From the NCBI GenBank assembly GCA_032595685.2, contig CP159373.1, forward strand, positions 2,545,501-2,609,500: DNA of 64,000 bases, read 5' to 3'. The stretch is from Candidatus Electrothrix aestuarii. Its GTDB lineage: Bacteria; Desulfobacterota; Desulfobulbia; Desulfobulbales; Desulfobulbaceae. A program made the position numbers and the translations under genes. Under the pieces are notes generated by a model. That model worked only from the letters and a program-made list of their open reading frames with translations, was not told the DNA's origin and searched no databases. Below, in pieces: positions 1 through 9,083 of this stretch. How positions within the stretch are numbered: position 1 is the first letter of the stretch; every line of letters starts with the position of its first letter.

Positions 1-2
1 GT

Positions 3-1241
3 CTCTTGGAATTTCAGGGCACTGGCTTTAAGCGCAACGAAGAAAATCCCCTCCAGACGGATGTGCTGATCCTGGATGAGTGCTCTATGCTGGATATCAG
101 CCTGAGCGCCTCTCTGCTCCGGGCGGTTTCCGACGAGACCGCGATCCTCTTTATTGGCGATGCGGATCAGCTACCCTCGGTCGGAGCAGGGAATGTCCTG
201 CGGGATATGATCGCTTCCACGGTTATCCCCACCCATACCCTGCAAACCATCTTCCGTCAGGCCGAGCAATCGCAGATCATTACCTTTGCCCACCAGATTA
301 ACCGGGGGGAGGCACCGAAGATTGATTCGCCGTTTAAGAAGCCGGAATTGTGGAACGGGGCAGATTGTTTTTTCATTGATTCGGACGAAGCCACCAAGGC
401 CCAGTTGAGCTTTATTGCCCGAACCAAACAGCATCTCCAGACCGTTGAAGAACGGGAAAAAGTCAGTGCGGATCCCTTTGCTTTTGACGAGGAATCCCTG
501 GCCACTTCCTACCAGGGCTTTGAGCTGCCTGAGCAGTTCCAGCATGTGAACTTGCAGGCCCTGTCAACAGCAGAAGGCCCGGCCGGAGAACTGGCTGTGG
601 TGGCGAAAAAGGTTCATCCCTGGTCCTCCCTCTACTACGGCATGACGGCGGTGGATGTGGTACAGCGGCTCTACACAGAGTGGATTCCTAAATACTGCGG
701 CCTGAATTGCGAGATTCAGGTCTTATCCCCCATGATTCGGGGCAGCCTGGGCACGGCCTCGCTCAATAAAATCCTTCAACAGGCGGTCAATCCGGGCCAG
801 CAGGGCAAGGCTGAGATCATGGTCGGGGAGAAGATCTTTCGGGTCGGGGATCGGGTGATCCACCGACGGAACAACTATGATCTTGGTGTGTTCAACGGGG
901 ATATCGGCAGGATTACGGCGGTGAATAATGAGGCGTTGACGTTGCAGGTCTGCTTTTTTCCGGATCAGCGGGAGGTGGAATACCAGCGCGAGCAGATCAC
1001 CGAGCTGGAACTGGCCTATGCCATCACCATTCATAAATCCCAGGGGTCGGAGTTCGAGGTCGTGATCCTGCCGGTCCTGACCCAACATTTTCGGATGCTC
1101 TTTCGTAATTTGGTCTACACCGGGCTGACCAGAGCGCGGAAACTGGCTGTCTTTGTCGGCACCCGCAAGGCCCTGGCTATGGCAGTGCATAATCAGGATA
1201 CGGGGTTGCGGCAGACAGCTCTGCAGGAGTTGCTGAGGTAA
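3..1241 (+). CDS. RecD-like DNA helicase, C-terminal part (gene starts outside window)
   Basis: Partial gene: the frame is open to the left edge, so the N-terminal part with the Walker A loop is missing. The visible ~412 residues show a Walker B run (LILDECSML), the superfamily-1 motif GDADQLPSVGAG, IFRQ, and near the C terminus AITIHKSQGSEF followed by VYTGLTRARK. These are the UvrD_C_2-type motifs V and VI of RecD/RecD2 5'-3' DNA helicases. The protein probably acts in recombination and repair, either alone (RecD2) or in an exonuclease V complex. No recB or recC is visible downstream, so the stand-alone RecD2 form is possible but not shown. The stop codon TAA is followed by a weak hairpin (AGAGAC/GTCTCT at 1242-1262). 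Confidence 0.85.
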   Translation, partial: LLEFQGTGFKRNEENPLQTDVLILDECSMLDISLSASLLRAVSDETAILFIGDADQLPSVGAGNVLRDMIASTVIPTHTLQTIFRQAEQSQIITFAHQINRGEAPKIDSPFKKPELWNGADCFFIDSDEATKAQLSFIARTKQHLQTVEEREKVSADPFAFDEESLATSYQGFELPEQFQHVNLQALSTAEGPAGELAVVAKKVHPWSSLYYGMTAVDVVQRLYTEWIPKYCGLNCEIQVLSPMIRGSLGTASLNKILQQAVNPGQQGKAEIMVGEKIFRVGDRVIHRRNNYDLGVFNGDIGRITAVNNEALTLQVCFFPDQREVEYQREQITELELAYAITIHKSQGSEFEVVILPVLTQHFRMLFRNLVYTGLTRARKLAVFVGTRKALAMAVHNQDTGLRQTALQELLR

Positions 1242-1709
1242 GAGACAGGGCAAGAGTCTCTGTAATATTGCGGATAATGTCCTTGCAGAACCTCCCCTGC
1301 TGTCGCCTCCCCTTTTCTTTCTTCCCTGATAACCTATGCAGCCATCTTCGACAGGCTAGTCAAGTCTTGCCCCACCAACCAACCCCAGGAGCATCGGCGA
1401 TGGTCCCGACGACCTTCGTACGATACTCCCTCCGACCTTCGGCGATGGTCTTGAAGACCCTCGGCGAACCTCCCCGAGACCCTTCGCCCATGTTTCTCCG
1501 CTGACCACAAACGAAGCAGTATTATCCGATCCAACGATCGGGCCGAACCGGATCACATGATCGGGCCTAGTCCGAACGCATGATCGAGTTTCTCTTGCCA
1601 CAGGTCTAGAAAGAGTCTGTTCTCCGCAAAGCGGGACGAGAAGGTTATGGATATGCTGAAAAGGAGGTGTTGCGAGGGGAGGGGGGGCTTTAACTTTCTT
1701 CAGGAATAC
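1242..1709. other. Intergenic stretch with short dispersed repeats
   Basis: No convincing gene. It contains repeated short words: ccttcg(gcg)atggtc and its variants between about 1395 and 1490, and gatcgggcc-type words at about 1536-1570. It also has a run of G at 1680-1688. Short frames on both strands here have no ribosome-binding site and no family resemblance, so I treat the stretch as non-coding. Confidence 0.5.
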
Positions 1710-2336
1710 TCAAAACAAATCTGCCGAAAACAGACTCACCTCATCACCCTGCAAAAGATTAAAGCAGAGTTGCAAACCCCATACACCGACCAGCAGTGCA
1801 TAGGAGAAAAGATTGACTCTGTACATCAGACGCTTCGGGTTGACCTTTCTCTCATGAGCTTGTTTCCGAATAAAAGGATATTCAAACCATACGGTGACAA
1901 AATAGGCAGGCAATAAACCGACGATTCCACCGAATGGAATCAACCAAAATATCTTTCCTTCGTACGCTGGAAAAGGCAGAATAACCGATGCTAGTATAAC
2001 AAGGTCACTCAATCTGTCCAATATTTCGTTCTTGTAAAAGGCGGTAAGGCTTGCACTTATGGGGATCGAGGCAAAAAATTGTAAAAACCAAGCAATAGGA
2101 CACCCGAGGACAGTTGAGATCAGATTAGCCTTGAAAGAAATAAGGGTTGCTGTAAACCAATGAAGCGAGAGAGACTCCCTCAGCAAGATCGCCTCAATCA
2201 GGATCACCGGCACAAGCAGAGAAAGCATAAAGGGCAGTTGGACCGCAACGATGGGAATCCCCGCGTTGGCGTAGGAATAGGATGCCGTGAGCAGCACGAC
2301 AAGACATCCTGCGGTGATAAGAAAGAGTTTGTTCAT
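1710..2336 (-). CDS. Hypothetical polytopic membrane protein
   Basis: A 208-residue protein I do not recognise. Starting at the second Met (MNKLFLITAG) gives a natural N-terminal hydrophobic segment. Further hydrophobic segments follow at about residues 30-50, 55-85, 105-125, 130-155 and 175-195, so it is probably an inner-membrane protein with five or six spans. Charged clusters (RKQAHERKVNPKR) lie between the last two spans. It lies ~40 bp downstream of the transglutaminase-like gene on the same strand, so the two are probably co-transcribed. Function unknown. Confidence 0.6.
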   Translation of the reverse strand: MNKLFLITAGCLVVLLTASYSYANAGIPIVAVQLPFMLSLLVPVILIEAILLRESLSLHWFTATLISFKANLISTVLGCPIAWFLQFFASIPISASLTAFYKNEILDRLSDLVILASVILPFPAYEGKIFWLIPFGGIVGLLPAYFVTVWFEYPFIRKQAHERKVNPKRLMYRVNLFSYALLVGVWGLQLCFNLLQGDEVSLFSADLF

Positions 2337-2375
2337 TCGAGCATGTATCATGCTGCGGGGATGGATTAGGTGTCT

Positions 2376-3842
2376 TTATTCCGGGACGGGCAGAATCTCA
2401 ATCTGTAATTTCCCGATTAAAGCCCCGATAGCAAGTTGTCCTTCCAGGTCCCCACGGGTGAAACGGATGTGGTACAGATCCGCAGGAATCTGATTGACCG
2501 TGGTATCTACGCTGAGCCATTGGCCATCCAGGCAGACCTCATTCCAGGCGTGATAGTAAAAGGCATCGTGTTGCATGGTTACCCCGGCGGCAATTGTGGT
2601 GGGGATATTGAGGCTACGGGCAAGGCCAGCAAAAAGAGCCGCATGCTCATTGCAATCACCTTTGCCATTTTTCAGCGTTGTGAGAGCATCCGGCAGGCCG
2701 ATAACCGGTCGTTTCTCAAGATTTTTGTACACCCAGTCCGTTAGGAGCTCCACTTGACGAGTAGGGTCCGTTTCTTCGCCTACAATCTCCTGAGCCTTTG
2801 CCTTGAGAACAGGATCATCTGATTGAACATACCGACTAGCCTGTAAGCTGGCATCATCCCCAGCACAGCTGTTTGCACCTGTTGTATCTTCTTTCCCTGA
2901 TACCGGAGGAAAATTCTCTTTGTTCAGGGTGAGTTTGCCATCAGCAAAATGCTGCCGTCCTCCGTTGAGTTCGACCTCTGCATCTTTCGGGAACTGAAGG
3001 CGAAATGTTGCTGCTGGGCTGTTTTCTTCAAGGAGCTGTCCTGTGTATTGCACAGCAACGGCGGATAAGAGCTCATCGCCACCATCCTGAATGTCCATTG
3101 CCTTGAATTTTGGTTCTGCCTGAAAGACAAAGCCCACTGGTGACTGTTCGCGTACGACCTGTCCCTCGTCGTTGAGCCAGAAGTCAGTTTGCATCCCGGC
3201 ATATGACTCTGTGAAGAGATGTATATTATATATCCTTTTGTTAAGGAGTTTTTTCTCTTGGCCTTTATAGGTAATGACAGAGGTCTTTGCAGAGAGTGAA
3301 AAGGGATCAAAGAAGGGGACCTTTAGCTTGTCTCCTTTTTCTTTGAGTTCACTGAGTAAGTAGCTTCGTTGATTAAGTGGGAGGACAGGAGGGGCTTGGA
3401 GGGTAATCGTATCCTCCATTGTTGCGCCTCCGGTATCCAGAGAAAAATGAACCGTGTTTCCTTCCACTCGACCGTGTGCCGTTGTGTTGTAAAACGGTGA
3501 AGAGAAAGAAAATGTAAAGGTGCGTAAGCGCAGGTTGTTTTCCGTTATTGCCGTGAGGCTCATCTTGACCGGTTGGACGGAATTCAGGACCTTCAGTCGT
3601 AGCGAGGCCTCTTGCTGAATACGTAGACGGTTCTCCTCGTCATCCGGGCGGACATCCTCCATCACATAACCGATACGCTTATTTTGGAGATATACACCAT
3701 AATATTGTTGGTATTTGGCAAGAGTAAGGACTTTTTGCTCCGCACTATCTAAGGTGCTTATTAAGAAATCCTTTTTCACTAAGATAACTAGCAAAGCGAG
3801 CCAAGAGCAGATAACGAGTAATTTGACGACACGAAATTTCAT
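2376..3842 (-). CDS. Membrane-anchored transglutaminase-like protein
   Basis: A 488-residue protein starting at ATG 3842; a TTG three codons upstream is a less likely start. Residues ~5-25 form an N-terminal hydrophobic anchor. A long extracytoplasmic beta-rich region follows, then a transglutaminase-core domain in the last ~110 residues. The catalytic Cys is in GKGDCNEHAALF, the His in YYHAWNEV and the Asp in LSVDTT, the usual Cys-His-Asp order. Such bacterial proteins are often cysteine-protease-like or protein-crosslinking enzymes of the cell envelope; the substrate is unknown. The small membrane-protein gene follows it closely. Confidence 0.85.
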   Translation of the reverse strand: MKFRVVKLLVICSWLALLVILVKKDFLISTLDSAEQKVLTLAKYQQYYGVYLQNKRIGYVMEDVRPDDEENRLRIQQEASLRLKVLNSVQPVKMSLTAITENNLRLRTFTFSFSSPFYNTTAHGRVEGNTVHFSLDTGGATMEDTITLQAPPVLPLNQRSYLLSELKEKGDKLKVPFFDPFSLSAKTSVITYKGQEKKLLNKRIYNIHLFTESYAGMQTDFWLNDEGQVVREQSPVGFVFQAEPKFKAMDIQDGGDELLSAVAVQYTGQLLEENSPAATFRLQFPKDAEVELNGGRQHFADGKLTLNKENFPPVSGKEDTTGANSCAGDDASLQASRYVQSDDPVLKAKAQEIVGEETDPTRQVELLTDWVYKNLEKRPVIGLPDALTTLKNGKGDCNEHAALFAGLARSLNIPTTIAAGVTMQHDAFYYHAWNEVCLDGQWLSVDTTVNQIPADLYHIRFTRGDLEGQLAIGALIGKLQIEILPVPE

Positions 3843-3851
3843 AGCAAACAA

Positions 3852-4034
3852 GAAGGTATGTTGAAAAAGGAAGACATTTCGCTATTGCTTCCTTATGTGC
3901 TGGTCATTATGAAGTGAACTGTAAGAAGGAAGGAAAGAGAGGATTGAAGACGGATGAGCAAGACAGATAATGTCTCGATATTATCGGGACAGAGGGTGAC
4001 TTTCCTTGTCCCGAAGCAGAGCTGTATTTGTCAA
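3852..4034. other. Intergenic hairpin region
   Basis: No gene seen. It contains TCGGGACA ... TTGTCCCGA, a stem-loop at about 3984-4017 with no clear T-run, and likely holds the promoter of the transglutaminase-like gene. Confidence 0.4.
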
Positions 4035-4382
4035 CTACAGTTCATTATCCCAGGTACCTTCTCCTGTGACAATTTTCATATCAACGGTTGTATCATAGTA
4101 TGTATAGCCAAATATGGTGGCATCACCATAATATGTATAACCGATTTTTACTTTTTTACGTCCAAGTTCCTCAAAAGAGAATTTTGATGGTAAGCCCATA
4201 AGCTCAAGGTTCTCTTTTACTTGTTTTTTAACGAGATCTGGACGCCGATATTTTTTTATCGAATTAGCTTGTTCCTGCAGCATATAGCCTGTCTTCTTTT
4301 TTTCCAACATAATGGAGCCAATCTGCCAGGAGGGCACCCCTATTACTGCCACAATGACAATCCATATGATATTCTTGACCAT
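4035..4382 (-). CDS. Small membrane-anchored hypothetical protein
   Basis: A 115-residue protein with one N-terminal transmembrane helix (MVKNIIWIVIVAVIGV), then a basic, probably helical part (KKYRRPDLVKKQVKENLEL) and a small beta-rich C terminus with a repeated GYTYYGDA/GYTYYDTT pattern. An ATG preceded by ACGGAGAAAAAG gives a good ribosome-binding site. No known family recognised. The single anchor and exposed C-terminal domain suggest an envelope protein. Confidence 0.65.
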   Translation of the reverse strand: MVKNIIWIVIVAVIGVPSWQIGSIMLEKKKTGYMLQEQANSIKKYRRPDLVKKQVKENLELMGLPSKFSFEELGRKKVKIGYTYYGDATIFGYTYYDTTVDMKIVTGEGTWDNEL

Positions 4383-4486
4383 CTTTTTCTCCGTTTATTG
4401 TGTGAAGATTTTGTCTGCTTGTTTATATGAAAGGGGCCGGAGATTCCTCGAATCAGCGCTTTACTTTCATGCCCTTGTTGTCCCGC

Positions 4487-4505
4487 CCTCAAGGGGCGGG
4501 ATGTA
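4487..4505. terminator. Hairpin downstream of clpA
   Basis: TCCCGCCC-TCAA-GGGCGGGA stem with a 4-nt loop, about 50 bp after the clpA stop. There is no long T-run on the clpA (minus) side, so it may be an mRNA-stabilising or Rho-assisted structure rather than a classical terminator. Confidence 0.4.
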
Positions 4506-4554
4506 ACTTTTCGTCGTATAAGGAATTTTCTTCCAGAGCGGGTAGGGATAAGGC

Positions 4555-6825
4555 TTATTCAGGATACTTAAACGTCATTTGTCCCTTACGGCGGCCAATG
4601 CGTACCTTGCCTCCCTTGCGGAGTTTGCCAAAGAGGATCTCATCAGTCAGTACATCGCCTATCTCTTTCATGATTAAGCGCCGTAGCGGCCGTGCGCCGT
4701 ATGCCGGATCATAGCCCTCTTCTGCTAAGCCATGTCGTGCCGCCGGAGTTAGGGAAATTTCGACATTCTTATCTGCCAGCTGCCCTTGAAGTTCAACCAC
4801 CATCTTGTCTACAATTCGTTCTACCGCATCCAGTTCCAAGGCGTGGAAGGTGATAGCGCTATCAAGTCGGTTTCTGAATTCTGGAGTAAAGAGGTTTTTC
4901 AGAGCCTTCTGCTCTTTTCCTTTTGAATCTCCGATAAAACCGATAGTCCTCTCGGTCATCTCTCTCGCACCGGCATTGGTGGTCATGATAAGGATAACAT
5001 TGCGGAAATCAGCTCTCCGGCCACTATTGTCTGTCAGGGTCGAGTGATCCATTACCTGGAGAAGAATGGAGAAAACGTCTGGATGAGCTTTTTCAATTTC
5101 ATCCAGCAGGAGTACAGTATGGGGGTGCTTGCGGATAGCATCGGTCAAAAGGCCTCCCTGCTCAAAACCGACATAGCCGGGAGGAGCTCCGATAAGCCGG
5201 GCTACGGCATGCTTTTCCATGTATTCGCTCATGTCAAAGCGCTCAAAATGTATGCCCATAGACTGAGCTAATTGCCGGGCAACCTCGGTTTTTCCTACAC
5301 CTGTGGGGCCTGCAAAGAGGAAACAGCCTGTGGGAGAAAGCGGGTTGCCTAAGCCTGCCTTGGAGCGTTTCACTGCCCGTACCACTTCGATCACAGCCTC
5401 ATCCTGACCAAAGATAACGGATTTAAGCTCGTCCTCTAAATGACGTAAGCCATCGGTCTCATCATTATTCACAGAGACCACAGGCACCCTGGCCATTTTA
5501 GAGACGATGCGTTCCACATCTTCGATGGTCACAGTTGCACCGGTTTTACCGGCCAGCCGCAGAGATGCTCCGACTTCGTCCATAACGTCAATGGCCTTAT
5601 CTGGAAGGAAACGATCATTAATGTAGCGCTCAGCTAATTCCGCCGTTGTCTCGATAGCCTCCTCTGAGTAGGACAGATCATGGTGCTTTTCGTAGCGGGA
5701 TTGCAGACCTTTCAGGATCTCGCAGGTTTCCTCGACAGAGGGTTCCTCAATATCTATTTTCTGGAAGCGACGGGATAATGCTCTGTCTTTTTCAATATAG
5801 CTTTTATGCTCTTCATAGGTGGTTGAGCCGATACAGCGGATGGTTCCAGCCTGAAGCGCAGGTTTCAGAAGGTTAGATGCATCCATAGAACCGCCGCTGG
5901 TTGCGCCTGCTCCGACAATGGTATGCATTTCATCGATAAAGAGGATCGCATTGTCTTTTTCCTCCACTGCTGCTATAACGGCCTTCAGTCTTTTCTCAAA
6001 ATCGCCCCGATATTTGGTGCCAGCAACAAGGGCTCCCATATCCAACATATAAATGGTCGTATCCTGAAGCAGGTCCGGTACCATCTTTGCTGGATCAGGC
6101 TCTTCTTCTTTTCGGGTCAAGCCATCCTCGTGAATACGTAGGGCAAGCCCTTCCGCAATGGCGGTTTTTCCTACCCCAGGCTCTCCTACGAGTAAGGGGT
6201 TGTTTTTGCGCCTCCGACAAAGGACTTGCATCATTCTTTCCAGCTCAAGGTTCCGCCCGATTAAGGGGTCAATTCGCCCTTGATTTGCTAATTCAGCGAA
6301 ATTGACAGTAAACTGTTCCAGAATATCTTCCTTGCCCTTCTGCTTCTTGGTGTCCGCAGCAGAAATACCGGGTTTTGGTGCTGGTTTTTGCTGGAGGGTT
6401 TCCGGGATATTATGCGAGATATACTCCACAACATCCATCCGTCCGACTCCTTCGCTTCCGAGAAAGTAGACCGCGTGTGAGTCCGGTTCCGCAAAGATAG
6501 ATACCAGAACATCGCCGGTATCCACCTCTTTTTTGCCGCAGCTCTGGACGTGATTGACCGCCCGTTGTAATACTCGGTTAAAGGCAACCGTCTGCGAAGG
6601 CTCATCCTTGTCTGCGCCTAATAAGGGAACTCCTCCTGCAAGAAACTCCTGCAGCCTTTCTCTGATTGAATTATTATCGCCGCCACATTTATTAATAATA
6701 TGAACGGCCAACTCATCATGCAAAAGCCCCCAAAGCATGTGTTCAACAGTCACATACTCGTGTTTTTTTGCCTTTGCCTCTTTTATTGCCTTGATCAAGG
6801 CCAATTCTAATTCTCGACTCAACAT
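4555..6825 (-). CDS. clpA: ATP-dependent Clp protease ATP-binding subunit ClpA
   Basis: A 756-residue protein of normal ClpA length. It has an N-terminal Clp_N double repeat (residues ~1-140), a first AAA+ domain with Walker [10 protein letters not shown] at ~214 and Walker [10 protein letters not shown], and a second AAA+ domain with Walker [10 protein letters not shown] at ~500 and [13 protein letters not shown]. It has no long ClpB-type middle coiled coil, and the IGF-type loop ([11 protein letters not shown]) for ClpP docking is present. With ClpP it unfolds and degrades substrates in the cytoplasm. clpS lies 46 bp upstream on the same strand, the classic adaptor-unfoldase pair. Confidence 0.97.
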   Translation of the reverse strand: MLSRELELALIKAIKEAKAKKHEYVTVEHMLWGLLHDELAVHIINKCGGDNNSIRERLQEFLAGGVPLLGADKDEPSQTVAFNRVLQRAVNHVQSCGKKEVDTGDVLVSIFAEPDSHAVYFLGSEGVGRMDVVEYISHNIPETLQQKPAPKPGISAADTKKQKGKEDILEQFTVNFAELANQGRIDPLIGRNLELERMMQVLCRRRKNNPLLVGEPGVGKTAIAEGLALRIHEDGLTRKEEEPDPAKMVPDLLQDTTIYMLDMGALVAGTKYRGDFEKRLKAVIAAVEEKDNAILFIDEMHTIVGAGATSGGSMDASNLLKPALQAGTIRCIGSTTYEEHKSYIEKDRALSRRFQKIDIEEPSVEETCEILKGLQSRYEKHHDLSYSEEAIETTAELAERYINDRFLPDKAIDVMDEVGASLRLAGKTGATVTIEDVERIVSKMARVPVVSVNNDETDGLRHLEDELKSVIFGQDEAVIEVVRAVKRSKAGLGNPLSPTGCFLFAGPTGVGKTEVARQLAQSMGIHFERFDMSEYMEKHAVARLIGAPPGYVGFEQGGLLTDAIRKHPHTVLLLDEIEKAHPDVFSILLQVMDHSTLTDNSGRRADFRNVILIMTTNAGAREMTERTIGFIGDSKGKEQKALKNLFTPEFRNRLDSAITFHALELDAVERIVDKMVVELQGQLADKNVEISLTPAARHGLAEEGYDPAYGARPLRRLIMKEIGDVLTDEILFGKLRKGGKVRIGRRKGQMTFKYPE

Positions 6826-6871
6826 AGCAGTATTCTGGCTAAACGGTGGCGTATAAATGCCGGAAGGTCAG

Positions 6872-7186
6872 TTATGCCTTCTCCAATGAGCATTTCAACG
6901 GAAATTGATTTTTGCGGGCTGTCTGATGCACTTCCGACACCTTGGTTTCTCCAATTTCTCGGGAATAAATTCCGGCAACCCCCATTCCCTGGTGATGGAC
7001 ATTTAACATAATTGACGTTGCCTCTGCTGTGTCCTTGCCGAAGATAGTTTCCAGCACCATAACCACGAACTCCATGGTTGTATAATCGTCATTATGGAGA
7101 AGTACTTTATACAGGGGAGGTTCCTGAAGTTCTTTCTTGTCCTTGGTCAGTATCTCTTCCCTATGTCCTGAATCTGTTTTTCCCAT
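6872..7186 (-). CDS. clpS: ClpS adaptor protein
   Basis: A 104-residue protein with the ClpS core: LHNDDYTTMEFVV near residue 30, then VHHQGMGVAGIYSREIGETK, including the His and Met residues that line the N-degron pocket in the family. The acidic/basic N-terminal tail of ~25 residues is typical. It delivers N-end-rule substrates to ClpA, encoded directly downstream. Confidence 0.95.
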   Translation of the reverse strand: MGKTDSGHREEILTKDKKELQEPPLYKVLLHNDDYTTMEFVVMVLETIFGKDTAEATSIMLNVHHQGMGVAGIYSREIGETKVSEVHQTARKNQFPLKCSLEKA

Positions 7187-7337
7187 CTTCCTGATTATAT
7201 GCTGTTAAAATCTCAAATGTCAATCTGCCATCCAATCTTCAGTATTTTTATTCCTGTTACAATAACATAAAAAGGTTTGATTTGTCTGGCGTTACTTGTA
7301 AAAGTCTTTCTTCTTACTCCTTTTCGTATTGTAATGC

Positions 7338-8729
7338 TCAAGGATGATTTTGCAAGCTTACTTTCTCTGTTGCGTTCATCATCGAGAGGATCAGATGCTG
7401 TAGAACAGTGTCTGTATCTACAGGAGATCCTTTTAGCCTCATATCTGCCTGGAGGATATCTTCTAGCCAACGCCGGAGAAGAGTGACTGAAAAACCGGCA
7501 GCTGTCTTGAAACGCATGTACAGGGCAAAGGGATGGCCGGATAATTCTGATTTCCAGCGCTCATTTTGTTTTAGGGCAGGCAGGCACTGATTTTGAAAGA
7601 CTTGGGCTGAGATCCCCGGACGAAAATTATATTGCCCCTGTTCCAGTAAGAGGCGAAAAAGGAGGAGAGTACGGGTGAAATTGCGTAATGTTGCCAGGAT
7701 GGCCAGAGCATGGATGCCATTTTCCTGGAGGCGCGCGGTGATAAGCAGGGCCTGATCAATCTGTTTGTCGCTGATCGCCTGGGTGAGTTCAAAAACGGCT
7801 TCCTGGCGTGTGCGTCCCACCATGCGGTCAAGATCTTCTCCAGTGATTTGCTGCGCTTCTCCCACAGATAAAGCCAGTTTTTCTGTTTCCATGACAACGG
7901 CAACAGGATGAAATCCTACCCGTTCCAGCAACTGCTCCATAACCTGAGGCGCCATGCTTTTGTTCATTTTTCGCAACACGATGCGCACTTGCTCTTGGAG
8001 AATTACCTTTTGCTCTTTCTTGGCTTGAGCGCTGGCCCCTGTGTCCACATGGAGGTCTATAACAGCGTATTTTTCTTTAAAGGCCTTATAGAGTTTTTTC
8101 CGTTTATCCACCTCCTCGGCCAGGAGTATCAGAATATTATTTTGAGGTATACCTGCATCCAGGGCTGCCAGAGTCATCTCTCCGGCATTTTGACTCGGGC
8201 GCGCGCCTTCAGGCCGAGCTTGCTCAGGGAATCGCGCAAGGAGTTCGCCGGTCCAGGAAATGTTGCTATCAGGCTTGGCAAAACCAAAACATTTTTTCCA
8301 TTGGGCAGGACTCAATATTCCGGGATCGTTTTCTGTGTCACGGCTATCCAAGCCTCCTGCCTCCATCATTGCCTGAAGGTATTTGAAGGCCTTTTCCGGC
8401 TTATTCTTTTCATTGGCCTGCACTGCTCGTTTCCATATACCCTGGGCCACATTTTTGGAGTGAAACAGGCGGGTGTTGTTGACTCGAAAGATCTGTTTGC
8501 CACCCAAAAGGCTGAAGCTGCGGAGTTTGGAGAGAGTGTGATTGCTGTCCTCAGTATCACCTTCGATACTGTGTACGGTCCCACCAGCTGCACACAGGAG
8601 CTTTGCGAGTTGGTCTGCCGCTTGTTGACAGAGGTAACGTTCTCCGATAAACAGGTAGGCGGGAAAAAAAACTCCTTTTTTGCTCTCTTGAAAAAGGGTG
8701 TCGAGCTTATTTCTTTCGTAAACAGGCAT
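7338..8729 (-). CDS. holA: DNA polymerase III delta subunit (HolA)
   Basis: A 463-residue protein if translation starts at MPVYERNKLD (8729); a longer in-frame extension upstream lacks family resemblance. FPAYLFIGERYLCQQAADQL is the typical N terminus of HolA, and the C-terminal half (AISDKQIDQALLITARLQENGIHALAILATLRNFTRTLLLF) matches the delta clamp-loader collar domain. It is longer than the usual ~340 residues, with extra sequence around residues 110-190. It loads the sliding clamp at the replisome. It is a single gene, divergent from the RNase G gene. Confidence 0.85.
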   Translation of the reverse strand: MPVYERNKLDTLFQESKKGVFFPAYLFIGERYLCQQAADQLAKLLCAAGGTVHSIEGDTEDSNHTLSKLRSFSLLGGKQIFRVNNTRLFHSKNVAQGIWKRAVQANEKNKPEKAFKYLQAMMEAGGLDSRDTENDPGILSPAQWKKCFGFAKPDSNISWTGELLARFPEQARPEGARPSQNAGEMTLAALDAGIPQNNILILLAEEVDKRKKLYKAFKEKYAVIDLHVDTGASAQAKKEQKVILQEQVRIVLRKMNKSMAPQVMEQLLERVGFHPVAVVMETEKLALSVGEAQQITGEDLDRMVGRTRQEAVFELTQAISDKQIDQALLITARLQENGIHALAILATLRNFTRTLLLFRLLLEQGQYNFRPGISAQVFQNQCLPALKQNERWKSELSGHPFALYMRFKTAAGFSVTLLRRWLEDILQADMRLKGSPVDTDTVLQHLILSMMNATEKVSLQNHP

Positions 8730-8786
8730 GGTGCTGAATATAAGATGATAATGATGCGTCAGAGAAATTTTGGATAGAGAAATCAC

Positions 8787-9065
8787 ACTCCATCACATCG
8801 AGAAAAGGTGGCGGACGAAACGGCCTGTAAAGGTTTATCTTGCGTCTCTGTAATAGCACAGGGTGGGAGAAATTTTAAAGAACTGAGTGAGGGATAACCT
8901 CGCTATAATTTTTGTTTATGCTTACCCTGATTCTAGAGGTAAAAAAATTCTCCTGGGAAATTCCTTTGTTGTCGAGTATCATAAAGCATTTTTCGCGTTT
9001 GCGAAAAATATTTTTATTTTTTCCTGCACAAGTTCCCTGAAGCGTATAAGAAAATTAACCTCTAT
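8787..9065. promoter_or_regulatory. Divergent promoter region holA / RNase G
   Basis: About 280-350 bp between the divergent starts, AT-rich toward the RNase G side, with no ORF of its own. Promoters for both genes must lie here, but I cannot pick convincing -35/-10 pairs. Confidence 0.35.
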
Positions 9066-9083
9066 GTGCAACGTGCAATGTAC

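Noticed and set aside
1647-1916. 89-residue plus-strand frame
   Set aside because: Mostly antisense to the membrane protein gene and without family resemblance.
7908-8777. 289-residue plus-strand frame
   Set aside because: Antisense shadow of holA; no family resemblance.
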